64,000 nt of DNA from G963662265 sp963668545 (GCA_963668545.1 OY764868.1:2356001-2420000); one strand, 5' to 3'; positions 28,711 to 37,537 are shown, counted from the stretch's first letter. The notes: generated by a model from the sequence alone, not told the origin. Numbers and translations are program-made.

Positions 28711-30219
28711 ATGTCATCACTGAAAAGCAGGATCCTTGTATCATTTACCGCAAGTCTCCTCATCTTTCTCATAATTTTTGCAGTTACAGTATTTTTCGGT
28801 TTTAATCTGTCGCTCAAGGACTGGAACAGGGCAAACGAGGAAAAAGTCATTACAGAGATAACAGAAATACTGGAAGACCTTTACAGGAACGGAAAGGGAG
28901 AACTGGAATCGGTAAAAAAGGCACTGTCTCCCCATCTTAAGGAAAACATGGAGATAACCCTTTTCAGCCCGTCAGGTGAAATAATATTTACACACAACAG
29001 CAGCAAGGACAGGGACCAGCAGTATTTCAATGAGTTTATAATCAAGAGGCTGAAGGACAGTGTTTTTCCAGATATCAGCAGAATGACGCATGAAAGGGGT
29101 ATGCTGCAGCCTGGAGGAAAACCTTTTCCCCCGCCCCCCCCGGAACCTCCGGAACCTCCCGGAATACGGGGAAACAGCCAGGGGATGAGGCAGTACATGA
29201 GGACAAGGATAATGGAAGCCCTTCCCGGCCAGGTGCTTGTAAGACCTGTTATTGCAGACAGGGAACTGAAAGCCTTTGTAAAAGTCAAGTCGCTCAGACT
29301 CAGATTCTACAGCAGGGCAAACAGGAAATTCATCAACTCGATAATAATCACACTGATAACAGGAACAATTGCCGCCCTTGCTATTGCATTGTCCTCATCT
29401 TGGGTCATATCTAAAAAACTGACCCGGGATGCAGCAGCACTTTCAGAAGGGCTTAACAGCCTGGCGGGGGGGAGCAGGGATGTTGTATTCCCTGTAAAGG
29501 GATCAAGTGAAATTCTTTCAATTTCAGAGAGCGCATCAATACTTCAGAAAGAACTGATACATGATGAGGAGAGAAAAAAACAGTGGACACAGGATATAGC
29601 CCATGACCTGAGAACACCAATCACAGCAGTCAGGGCACAGATTGAAGCAGTAAGGGACGGGGTTTTCAGGGCTGACAGTTCAAGGCTGGAAAAGCTTCTC
29701 AAGGAACTTGCAAGACTTGAAAACCTTGTCGAGGACATGAACAGCCTGAGCAGGATAGAATCCTCAAGCAGCATCCCTGATATTGAAGAGGTCAGCACGG
29801 AAGACCTGGGAGCAGCACTGAAAGAGAGATTTGAATTCCTGGCAGGGGAAAAAGGGATAGATCTGGATATATCATCAGAGAATTTCACTCTAAGATGCGA
29901 CATGAACCTGATGATCAGGGCACTGAGCAATCTTGTCCAGAACAGTATAAAATATTCAGGCAGAGGCTCATCAGTCAGGGTAGAAATCAGAAAGGAGGGT
30001 AATATTGCCCTTTTTTCAGTGAAAAATCCCGGGTTTATCGAAGAAACAGAGATTAAAAAAATTTTTAACAGGCTTTACAGGGGAGAGACAGGGAGAACAT
30101 CTGAAGGGTCGGGACTCGGCCTCACAATTGCCGCTGCAATAGCCAGGCAGCATAAAGGGGAAATTAAAGCTGAAAATATTGAAGGGAGCATTGTTTTCAG
30201 GTTGACTGTCCCCTGCTGA
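28711..30219 (+). CDS. Sensor histidine kinase, partner of the upstream response regulator
   Basis: 502 residues. TM1 at about 8-33, a periplasmic domain to about 205, TM2 (SIIITLITGTIAALAIALSSSWVI) near 210-235, a HAMP-like linker, then HisKA with His298 in AHDLRTPITAVRAQ, and the ATPase with N box (NLVQNSIKYSG) and G boxes (GSGLGLTIAAAIARQHKG). The periplasmic part holds a proline tract (about 134-148, FPPPPPEPPEPPG) unlike the rest of the window. It follows the response regulator gene by 6 bp, forming a standard two-component operon. The signal is unknown. Confidence 0.92.
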   Translation: MSSLKSRILVSFTASLLIFLIIFAVTVFFGFNLSLKDWNRANEEKVITEITEILEDLYRNGKGELESVKKALSPHLKENMEITLFSPSGEIIFTHNSSKDRDQQYFNEFIIKRLKDSVFPDISRMTHERGMLQPGGKPFPPPPPEPPEPPGIRGNSQGMRQYMRTRIMEALPGQVLVRPVIADRELKAFVKVKSLRLRFYSRANRKFINSIIITLITGTIAALAIALSSSWVISKKLTRDAAALSEGLNSLAGGSRDVVFPVKGSSEILSISESASILQKELIHDEERKKQWTQDIAHDLRTPITAVRAQIEAVRDGVFRADSSRLEKLLKELARLENLVEDMNSLSRIESSSSIPDIEEVSTEDLGAALKERFEFLAGEKGIDLDISSENFTLRCDMNLMIRALSNLVQNSIKYSGRGSSVRVEIRKEGNIALFSVKNPGFIEETEIKKIFNRLYRGETGRTSEGSGLGLTIAAAIARQHKGEIKAENIEGSIVFRLTVPC

Positions 30220-30234
30220 AATGTTTTTCCATTA

Positions 30235-30879
30235 TCAGACACCCTGTTTATTCCTGAAAAAATTCTCCATTTCAGACACTGTTCTGAAAAAATGGTCTGC
30301 CCCTGTTGAAAGCATGTTTTCGTGCCGGTGCCACCCGTATGTAACAGCAGCAGTATTAACGCCAGCTTTCTTTCCCTCTATGATATCGCCCATGGTATCA
30401 CCTATCATCCAGGTGTTTTCAGGTAAAAAGCTGTATTTGTTCATCAGCATTTTTATCTTTTCCGACTTGCTGCCCGGAATATCCCCCCCCACAATCTCTG
30501 CAATGCAGTCTATCAGCCCCTCAGATTCAAATTTCTGTCTGACAAGACTGCTCCCGTTTGCAGTATTTATGCAGATAATATTTTCACTTTCTTTAAGCAG
30601 TTTGAGGACCCTTTCAATTCCGCTGAAAAACGGTACAGACATTGAACTTGCAGCCATGTCTGTGTAAACAGATTCAAGATATTCAGAGGATTCCTCCCTG
30701 TTGCTGCCTGATTTCTCAAGTATACCGTCCATTGTAACATGCTCAAGCTGGTTTACATTCTCCCTGGTCATCTTGTAAAGAAAACCATATTCATCACCCA
30801 GCCTGTCAATAACATTTATCCATGCATCAAGCGAATCAGCAATCACCCCGTCATAATCAAATATGTATAGTTGTCTCAT
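30235..30879 (-). CDS. HAD-superfamily phosphatase (phosphoglycolate-phosphatase-like)
   Basis: 214 residues. All four HAD motifs are visible: I DYDGVIADS (8-16, nucleophile Asp), II CINTANGSS, III the Lys in GSKSEKIKML and IV MIGDTMGDI with its acidic pair. A helical cap lies between motifs I and II, as in Gph/beta-phosphoglucomutase-like enzymes. It hydrolyses a small phosphorylated metabolite; the substrate cannot be read. It is convergent with the histidine kinase (15-bp gap). A GGTGGAAG ribosome-binding sequence precedes the ATG. Confidence 0.85.
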   Translation of the reverse strand: MRQLYIFDYDGVIADSLDAWINVIDRLGDEYGFLYKMTRENVNQLEHVTMDGILEKSGSNREESSEYLESVYTDMAASSMSVPFFSGIERVLKLLKESENIICINTANGSSLVRQKFESEGLIDCIAEIVGGDIPGSKSEKIKMLMNKYSFLPENTWMIGDTMGDIIEGKKAGVNTAAVTYGWHRHENMLSTGADHFFRTVSEMENFFRNKQGV

Positions 30880-30918
30880 ATTCTTCCACCAAATTTAAAA
30901 ACCTTATTGATATTTTTC

Positions 30919-30932
30919 CTACAAAAATGTAG
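30919..30932. promoter_or_regulatory. CTACA-N4-TGTAG palindrome upstream of the sigma54 activator gene
   Basis: CTACAAAAATGTAG lies 10 bp before the start codon, downstream of a TTGATA (30907-30912) and against a CATAAT (30933-30938). The same palindrome occurs twice upstream of glnN (32497-32510, 32524-32541). Its position would suit autorepression by the activator. Confidence 0.55.
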
Positions 30933-30941
30933 CATAATATT

Positions 30942-32495
30942 ATGAATGAAACAATTCCTTCAAAACATTACAGACGAAAACTGCAGGAACTCACCCTCCT
31001 TTTCGAGATTAGCCAGATTCTCCAGAGATCGGAGAATATGCAGACAGCACTCTCCCCCATCATTGAACATACAATAAAATCAATGGAAATGTACCAGGGG
31101 GTAATCACTCTTCTGAACAGGCAGACAGGTGAAATTTCAATTGATGCATCCTACGGAATTGCAGAGGACCATGCAGAAAAAGTCAAATTCCAGATAGGTG
31201 AAGGAATTACTGGAACAGTTATAAAGACAGGTGAAATAATCACGATAGAAGATGTTACCCAGGATCCCAGGTTCCTCGATAAAACACGGTCAAAGAAAAG
31301 GTGGAGCAACCACTCCTTTATATGTGTGCCGATCAAAACCGGCACAGAGACAATAGGGACAATAAGCGCCCAGAGAAAGAGAACTTCAGATATTGTTCTG
31401 GATGAAGATGCAAGGCTTTTATCAATTATCGGATCAATGATTGCTCTTGCCGTCAAGCTCAGGCGATCTTCTCAGGAAAAACAGGAAGAACTTAAAAACG
31501 AAAATCTCAGGCTCCAGAATCAGCTGAAGAACAAATTCACTCCAAAAAATATTATCGGAAGCTCAACTGCCATGCAGGAGGTCTTTGACCTTATTGCACA
31601 GGTTTCAAAGAGTGAAGCAACAGTGCTTATCCGGGGGGAATCAGGTACAGGTAAGGAGCTTATAGCACATTCGATCCACTACAACAGCATGAGAAGTGAT
31701 AAACCTTTCATAAAGGTGAACTGCGCTGCACTTCCTGAAACAATAATTGAAAGCGAACTTTTCGGGCATGAAAAGGGGGCATTTACAAGTGCCGTGGCTG
31801 CAAGGAAAGGGCGTTTTGAACTTGCAAACGGAGGGACAATCTTTCTGGATGAGATAGGGGATCTTTCTCCGACAACCCAGGTCAAGCTTCTGAGGGTACT
31901 TCAGGAAAAGGAATTTGAAAGGGTCGGAGGAACAGAGACAATCAAGACCAATGTGAGGGTTGTTGCGGCAACAAACAGGGATCTTGAGCTCCTGATGGAG
32001 CAGAATAAATTCAGGGAAGACCTCTATTACAGGCTGAATGTATTTCCGGTTCATGTACCCCCCTTAAGGGACAGGAAAAGCGATATTATGCAGCTGGCCG
32101 ATTATTTTACTGAAAAATACAGCAGGAAGAACGGCAAGGAGATTAAGAGGATTTCCACCCCTGCTATTCAGCTCCTTACAAGCTATCACTGGCCCGGAAA
32201 TGTAAGGGAACTTGAAAACTGCATAGAGAGAGCTGTACTTTTGAGTTATGATGATGTTATACACGGCAATCTGCTTCCGCCTAGTCTCCAGAGTGCAGAA
32301 TCAACAGGCACGGAAATTGACAACACCCTGCAGCAGGCCCTGGATAACCTGGAGAAAGAGCTTATCATGGATGCCCTTAAATCTGCAAAGGGAAATCTGA
32401 CAAAGGCTGCAAACATACTTGGAATAAGTGAAAGGATTATCGGTCTCAGAAAAAGAAAATACAGTATTGATCCGGCTAAATTCAGGTCAGTTTAA
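30942..32495 (+). CDS. NifA/NtrC-type sigma54-dependent activator (GAF-AAA-Fis)
   Basis: 517 residues. A GAF domain covers about 25-170. The AAA core (about 195-420) has Walker A GESGTGKE near 232, the sigma54-contacting loop GAFTSA near 280, Walker B GGTIFLDEIGDLS, and the arginine-finger region (FREDLYYRLNVFPVHVPPLRDR). A Fis-type helix-turn-helix lies at about 475-505 (NLTKAANILGISERIIGLRKRK). The order is that of NifA, which turns on sigma54 promoters. Immediately downstream is glnN with a sigma54 promoter, its most likely target. No Shine-Dalgarno sequence precedes the ATG. A nitrogen role is inferred from context; the GAF ligand is unknown. Confidence 0.9.
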   Translation: MNETIPSKHYRRKLQELTLLFEISQILQRSENMQTALSPIIEHTIKSMEMYQGVITLLNRQTGEISIDASYGIAEDHAEKVKFQIGEGITGTVIKTGEIITIEDVTQDPRFLDKTRSKKRWSNHSFICVPIKTGTETIGTISAQRKRTSDIVLDEDARLLSIIGSMIALAVKLRRSSQEKQEELKNENLRLQNQLKNKFTPKNIIGSSTAMQEVFDLIAQVSKSEATVLIRGESGTGKELIAHSIHYNSMRSDKPFIKVNCAALPETIIESELFGHEKGAFTSAVAARKGRFELANGGTIFLDEIGDLSPTTQVKLLRVLQEKEFERVGGTETIKTNVRVVAATNRDLELLMEQNKFREDLYYRLNVFPVHVPPLRDRKSDIMQLADYFTEKYSRKNGKEIKRISTPAIQLLTSYHWPGNVRELENCIERAVLLSYDDVIHGNLLPPSLQSAESTGTEIDNTLQQALDNLEKELIMDALKSAKGNLTKAANILGISERIIGLRKRKYSIDPAKFRSV

Positions 32496-32496
32496 A

Positions 32497-32541
32497 CTAC
32501 ATTAATGTAGAGCAGCCGCATCATGCTACATATATGTAGCA
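32497..32541. promoter_or_regulatory. Two palindromic upstream activator sites for glnN
   Basis: CTACATTAATGTAG (32497-32510) and the perfect 18-bp palindrome TGCTACATATATGTAGCA (32524-32541), centres 29 bp apart. The second centre is about 140 bp upstream of the expected sigma54 start, a normal distance for enhancer sites. The activator gene directly upstream carries a third copy. Confidence 0.65.
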
Positions 32542-32647
32542 TATATCTGTTTTTTTTTATTTTCCCAAACCATTCTACGGAGAGTTTTGTTTATTTATTT
32601 CCTTGTATTTTATACATTTATTCCAAATATGTATATACCAAAACATT

Positions 32648-32664
32648 TTGGCACACTTATTGCA
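32648..32664 (+). promoter_or_regulatory. Sigma54 (-24/-12) promoter of glnN
   Basis: TTGGCAC-N5-TTGCA, matching the sigma54 consensus exactly, with GG at 32650-32651 and GC at 32662-32663. Transcription should start near 32674. This rules out the longer in-frame reading of glnN that begins upstream at 32587. Confidence 0.9.
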
Positions 32665-32706
32665 TATATTAGATATACATATCCATCAGGAGGTCATAAC
32701 AGCAAT

Positions 32707-34836
32707 ATGGATGAAAAAATAATCGATTTCACGAAAACACCGCTGACAGAAATATACGGCGAAAACTGTTTTAACGATTCAGTAATGAGAGAACGTCTGC
32801 CCAAGAGCGTATACAAGGAGCTCAAGGAAGTACAGAAAGGGAACAAAAATCTTTCTCTTGAGATAGCAGAAGTTGTTGCAAGCATAATGAAAGACTGGGC
32901 AATTGAAAAAGGGGCTACACACTTCACACACTGGTTCCAGCCAATGACCGGCCTGACAGCAGAAAAACATGATTCATTTATAAATCCCACTCCTGACGGT
33001 AAAGTTATTCTGGAGTTCTCGGGAAAGGAACTGATTAAGGGGGAGCCTGACGCATCATCCTTTCCGAGCGGAGGGCTCAGGGCAACTTTTGAGGCAAGAG
33101 GATATACAGCATGGGACACAACATCCCCTGCGTTTCTGATGAAGGATAATACCGGAGTAACACTTAAAATTCCTACAGCCTTTTTCTCTTATACAGGAGA
33201 AGCGCTTGACAAGAAAGTGCCTCTTTTAAGATCAATGGAAACAATCAACAGGGAATCACTCAGGCTGCTGAGAGCTATAGGCAATACAACATCAACCAAA
33301 GTTGATGCAACAGCAGGGGCTGAACAGGAATACTTTCTTATAGACAGTAAATATCTTGAATCACGGCCCGACCTTCTTCTTTCAGGAAGAACACTCTTCG
33401 GTTCAAAACCTGCAAAGGGACAGGAGATGGAAGACCATTACTTCGGTTCCATCAAGCTGAGAGTTGCAGATTTCATGAGGGAACTGAACAGCGAACTGTG
33501 GAAACTGGGTATAAGCGCTAAAACCCAGCACAATGAAGTTGCTCCCAACCAGTTTGAACTTGCACCCATATTTACAACTGTAAATGTTGCAACTGATACA
33601 AACCAGCTTACAATGGAAGTACTCCAGAAAGTGGCAAGCAGACACGGACTTGTAGCTCTTCTCCATGAAAAACCTTTCGCAGGGGTAAACGGTTCGGGAA
33701 AACACAACAACTGGTCTCTTTCAACAGATGACGGAATCAATCTCCTTGAACCGGGGGATGATCCCAAGTCCAATATGCAGTTTCTCCTGGTAGTTTCCGC
33801 AATAATAAAGGCTGTTGACAAGTATGCCTCACTGCTGAGGTTTTCCGCTGCGAATGCAGGAAATGATCACAGACTTGGTGCAAATGAAGCTCCTCCCGCT
33901 ATTGTTTCAATCTTTCTCGGAGAGGAACTAACAGATATATTTGACAAGATGGTTGAAGGAAAACTTTCCAAATCAACAAACGGGGGGATTATGGAACTGG
34001 GTATCAGCACTCTTCCAAAACTTCCTAAAGATGCGACAGACAGAAACAGGACTTCACCATTTGCCTTTACAGGCAACAAATTCGAGTTCAGAATGGTCCC
34101 TTCTTCAGCATCAATTGCCATGCCTAATACTGTTCTCAATACTGTTGTTGCAGAGATTTTCAGCGAGATATCAGATAAGCTTGAAAAGTCAGGAGATATT
34201 ACAAAAGCTGCAACAGAAATAATTTCAGAGATCTACTCAAACCACAAGAGAATCATATTCAACGGCAACGGTTATTCTGATGAATGGGTCAGAGAAGCTG
34301 AAAAACGGGGACTTCCAAACCTGAAATCAACTGTTTCTGCAATACCTGAAATAATAAAACCTGAAGCTGTAGAGCTTTTTACAAAACACAATGTGTTCAG
34401 TAAAGAGGAACTAGAATCAAGATGCACAATATATCTTGAAAAATACAGCAAGCAGATAAATATTGAGGCCGGAATAATGGTTGATATGGCAAAGAAAAGC
34501 ATTGTTCCTGCAGTAATCGAATACATGGACACTGTTGCAGCATCAATCACTTCCATCAGGGAAGCAGGAATCAAAACCGCGCCTGAAGGTCAGAGCAGAC
34601 TTCTTGAAAAACTGCTTGAGAATTTCAATTCACTCTCAAAAGCAGTAGAAGTTCTTGAAGAGAAACTTAAAAATGCACAGAACATCGAGGACACAGAAAA
34701 GCAGGCTGTTTATTACCACAGCGAAGTATTTTCCGCTATGGAAAAATTAAGATTATACAGCGATATCCTTGAGGAAAACATGGACATGGAAATCTGGCCT
34801 CTTGCCAGCTACCAGGACCTTCTTTTCAAAATATAG
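32707..34836 (+). CDS. glnN: Glutamine synthetase type III
   Basis: 709 residues, the size of GSIII rather than GSI (about 450-470). The type III signatures are present: AGAEQEYFLIDSKY, KTQHNEVAPNQFELAPIF near 280, and VNGSGKHNNWSLS near 335 for ATP/metal binding, then RLGANEAPPAIVS. It makes glutamine from glutamate and ammonia and, with GltBD, forms the GS-GOGAT cycle. Start is ATG at 32707 with AGGAGG 13 nt upstream; an upstream in-frame start would lie before the sigma54 promoter's transcript. Expression is predicted to need sigma54 and the neighbouring activator. A terminator follows directly. Confidence 0.95.
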   Translation: MDEKIIDFTKTPLTEIYGENCFNDSVMRERLPKSVYKELKEVQKGNKNLSLEIAEVVASIMKDWAIEKGATHFTHWFQPMTGLTAEKHDSFINPTPDGKVILEFSGKELIKGEPDASSFPSGGLRATFEARGYTAWDTTSPAFLMKDNTGVTLKIPTAFFSYTGEALDKKVPLLRSMETINRESLRLLRAIGNTTSTKVDATAGAEQEYFLIDSKYLESRPDLLLSGRTLFGSKPAKGQEMEDHYFGSIKLRVADFMRELNSELWKLGISAKTQHNEVAPNQFELAPIFTTVNVATDTNQLTMEVLQKVASRHGLVALLHEKPFAGVNGSGKHNNWSLSTDDGINLLEPGDDPKSNMQFLLVVSAIIKAVDKYASLLRFSAANAGNDHRLGANEAPPAIVSIFLGEELTDIFDKMVEGKLSKSTNGGIMELGISTLPKLPKDATDRNRTSPFAFTGNKFEFRMVPSSASIAMPNTVLNTVVAEIFSEISDKLEKSGDITKAATEIISEIYSNHKRIIFNGNGYSDEWVREAEKRGLPNLKSTVSAIPEIIKPEAVELFTKHNVFSKEELESRCTIYLEKYSKQINIEAGIMVDMAKKSIVPAVIEYMDTVAASITSIREAGIKTAPEGQSRLLEKLLENFNSLSKAVEVLEEKLKNAQNIEDTEKQAVYYHSEVFSAMEKLRLYSDILEENMDMEIWPLASYQDLLFKI

Positions 34837-34843
34837 CTTACTG

Positions 34844-34870
34844 CCGCCCCTTAACGGGGCGGTTTTTTTT
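34844..34870 (+). terminator. Rho-independent terminator of glnN
   Basis: Perfect 7-bp GC stem CCGCCCC (34844-34850) / GGGGCGG (34856-34862), loop TTAAC, followed by eight T. It overlaps the last codons (Pro-Pro-Arg-stop) of the convergent hybrid kinase gene. There is no T-run on the minus strand, so it works in one direction. Confidence 0.93.
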
Positions 34871-37244
34871 CAAGCATATCTGATATTTTTGAAATCAGTT
34901 CAGTACTTTTAAACGGTTTTGACAGTATTGAATTTTCATTTACTGTCCCTATTTCCTTTTCAGCATATCCGCTTATATAGAGAACTGGCAGGCCGCCCCT
35001 TACAGTTCTTATCTTCTCGGCAGTTTCAGGGCCTGAAAGCCCGGGCATAACAAGATCAACAACCATCAAGTGGATTTCCCCTTCATAGCTTTTCACTGTT
35101 TCAAAAGCCTCGTTTCCATTTGATGCTGTCAGGACCCTGTACCCTGCTTTTTCCAGCATAATCTTTCCAAGAGATACTATCAGCTCCTCATCATCCACAA
35201 ACAGTATTGTCTCATTATTTTTTTTCTCGGCTACTGCCTCATTTGCTTTGCCTGGAAGAGATTCTGCGGCAGGACCTGCGGCAGGTATATTTACAGTAAA
35301 GATACTGCCCCTTCCCTCTTCTGATTTGACATGTATAAAACCCTTGCAGCTCATGATAATGCTGTAGCTAAGGGAGAGTCCCATTCCGGATGCTTCCCCG
35401 TTCTTTCTTGTTGAATAGAAGGGTTCAAAAATTTTCCTGAGCTGGTCCTCCGGTATTCCGCTTCCGGAATCTTTCACCCTGATATAAATATATTCCCCGG
35501 CAGATGCCTCGGGATAGCCTTTCACGTCGGACTCGCTGTATTCAGCTCTTCCTGTAGATATTTCAACAGTTCCTTCTCCTGAAATTGCCTCAGCAGCATT
35601 TATGCAGAGGTTGATAATAACCTGCTCAAGCTGCCCTTCATCCCCGAGACATTCAGGATCTGATTCATCATATATTATTTCAAGTGCTATCCTGGAATTG
35701 AAAATCTCCCTTATTATGGTTTCAAGATCACTGACAAGATCATTGACACTAATCAGAACCGGCTTGGCCAGCCTGTTTTCAATACTGAAAATCTTGAGAT
35801 GCCTTGTAAGTACCCTTGCCCGCCTGACAGCATCAAGCATGTTTTCCACAACTGACCTGAATTCGGATTCCCCGATACCTCCAAGCAGAAGGTATTCCAT
35901 ATACCCGTTTATTATATGCAGGATATTGTTCATCCCGTTTGCTATTGTTCCGGCAAGTTTTGAAAGGCCCCCTGTTTTCAGGTAATCAATATTTGGATTG
36001 TCCCTGCTGACCGAGGAAGAGAGATCTGTAAAGGTAATAATAACATACCTGATATTGTCCCCCTTTACAGCTGATTTTATTCTTATCTCAAAAAACTGAT
36101 GCCTGAATGATCCCCTGAAAAGACGGCAGCGGTGTATGTATTCGTTCTTTTCCCCGCTTATTACATATGAAAGGTTTTCAAACAGTGTGTCTGAATCATC
36201 CCTGTTGAGAACAGAATAGAAAACACCTGGAAATGGCTCAGAATCTCCATTTACCAGTGATTTGATAAACCTGTTTTCAAAGACAAGTTTCCCTTCAGAA
36301 TCAAGAATAATTACACCTGTTGGTATATTTTCAAAAAACAGATTATATTTTTCCTTTTCCCTGATGAATTCTGTTTCCTCCCTGACAGAATCTTCAAGTA
36401 CAGTGTTTATGGACTCGGCTATTCCGGCAAGAAGATCATTCCCGGGAATATATATCCGCACTCCCCTGTTCCCTTTAATAACCTCATCAAGAGAATTGCT
36501 TATATTTTCAAGCCGTCCTTCAAAATAGAACCTGATTTCAGGAAGGAGGTAGATTAGAAAGAAAACAAAAAAAGCTGCTGTAAATGATATGAAAAGGACT
36601 GATGAAAAAAGGATCATCATATTTATTTCCGAATAATCAAATACCAGCTCCAGCACCCTGTAGCCTCTTTCAGTTTCCGCCGCACCTGCAACGCTGCTTC
36701 CCCTGAACCTGTATGATTCTATCTTCCCGGAATACCTGCACTCTGAATTTTTATACTCGGTAACAGCATTTCTCTCCTTCAGTTTATTATGTATGCTTTT
36801 ATCGGCTGAGCTGCTTCTGCTGCTGTAAACAAGTGACTTTGCCTCCCCTTCCGCAAACTGGTAAAGGTCGGCTGATATGAGATATTTACTGCTTTCAACT
36901 GCAGATTCAAAAAAGGTTTTCATGTTTTTTCTGTAGAACCATTCGGAAAAGCTGTCTCCAGATTCCTCATTATAGGATAAAAAGACTTTTCCAGCTTCTT
37001 CAGAAAACGCAGTTCCGCTGTAATCAGGAATTCCTTTCAGCCTGTCTATGACATCAGCTGCAAAGGAGTAGTCGGCAGTTTCCAGGTGAATTATATAATT
37101 CCTTATATAATTGGTAGTTTCAGATAATATTTTATTCTCTGTCTTTCTTATACATACGACAGTCAATATCATGGTTGCAGATAAAAGCAGCATAAAAAAT
37201 GTGAAAACAAAAATAATTGTTTTTTTGTACAGCCTTTTTTTCAT
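34851..37244 (-). CDS. Hybrid sensor histidine kinase/response regulator lacking the H-box histidine
   Basis: 797 residues. TM1 near 8-32, an extracytoplasmic domain, TM2 near 218-245, a HAMP-like stretch, PAS (about 285-410), dimerisation helix, ATPase (about 520-650) and a C-terminal receiver (about 672-790) with Asp in MVVDLVMPGLSG. The ATPase N and G boxes are intact (NLCINAAEAISG, DSGSGIPED, SGMGLSLSYSI). The H box reads LAGTIANGMNNILHII where relatives have AHDFNNIL: the phosphoacceptor His is Asn436 (codon AAC at 35937-35939). Start is ATG at 37242-37244; an earlier TTG at 37283 is possible but weaker. It follows tRNA-Arg divergently and is convergent with glnN. Confidence 0.85.
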   Translation of the reverse strand: MKKRLYKKTIIFVFTFFMLLLSATMILTVVCIRKTENKILSETTNYIRNYIIHLETADYSFAADVIDRLKGIPDYSGTAFSEEAGKVFLSYNEESGDSFSEWFYRKNMKTFFESAVESSKYLISADLYQFAEGEAKSLVYSSRSSSADKSIHNKLKERNAVTEYKNSECRYSGKIESYRFRGSSVAGAAETERGYRVLELVFDYSEINMMILFSSVLFISFTAAFFVFFLIYLLPEIRFYFEGRLENISNSLDEVIKGNRGVRIYIPGNDLLAGIAESINTVLEDSVREETEFIREKEKYNLFFENIPTGVIILDSEGKLVFENRFIKSLVNGDSEPFPGVFYSVLNRDDSDTLFENLSYVISGEKNEYIHRCRLFRGSFRHQFFEIRIKSAVKGDNIRYVIITFTDLSSSVSRDNPNIDYLKTGGLSKLAGTIANGMNNILHIINGYMEYLLLGGIGESEFRSVVENMLDAVRRARVLTRHLKIFSIENRLAKPVLISVNDLVSDLETIIREIFNSRIALEIIYDESDPECLGDEGQLEQVIINLCINAAEAISGEGTVEISTGRAEYSESDVKGYPEASAGEYIYIRVKDSGSGIPEDQLRKIFEPFYSTRKNGEASGMGLSLSYSIIMSCKGFIHVKSEEGRGSIFTVNIPAAGPAAESLPGKANEAVAEKKNNETILFVDDEELIVSLGKIMLEKAGYRVLTASNGNEAFETVKSYEGEIHLMVVDLVMPGLSGPETAEKIRTVRGGLPVLYISGYAEKEIGTVNENSILSKPFKSTELISKISDMLEKKPPR

Positions 37245-37305
37245 TTCTTTATAAATAGTATTATAGAAACCCTGAACACACAAGATTTTTTATTACTGAT
37301 CTTGA

Positions 37306-37334
37306 TTGACACTGGAAAGCATTATATGTATCAT
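37306..37334 (+). promoter_or_regulatory. Promoter of tRNA-Arg
   Basis: TTGACA (37306-37311), 17 bp, TATCAT (37329-37334). The start would fall near 37341, 7 nt before the tRNA. In the integrated state this promoter may also read on into the integrase gene, since no terminator is seen between. Confidence 0.7.
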
Positions 37335-37347
37335 AAATATAAATTGT

Positions 37348-37424
<77 letters not shown>

Positions 37425-37467
37425 ATAACTTACTGTATAGTAAGGATTTATTTAACTACCGGAAGAA

Positions 37468-37510
37468 CCGGCGTTATTTTAAAAACCATGTGTAAGCAAG
37501 AGTGTAAGCA
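37468..37510. repeat. Left-end arm sites of the attachment region
   Basis: CCGGCGTTATT at 37468-37478 is an exact inverted copy of AATAACGCCGG at 48423-48433; both stand about 43 bp from their 45-bp core. Further in, GTGTAAGCA occurs at 37490-37498 and 37502-37510 (12 bp apart). These have the arrangement of integrase arm-type sites. Confidence 0.6.
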
Positions 37511-37537
37511 AAATGCTTTTCTTGCGAAGGGGTTTAA

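Noticed and set aside
32587..32706. N-terminal extension of glnN
   Set aside because: It spans the sigma54 promoter and would not be transcribed; GSIII similarity begins at the later ATG with AGGAGG.
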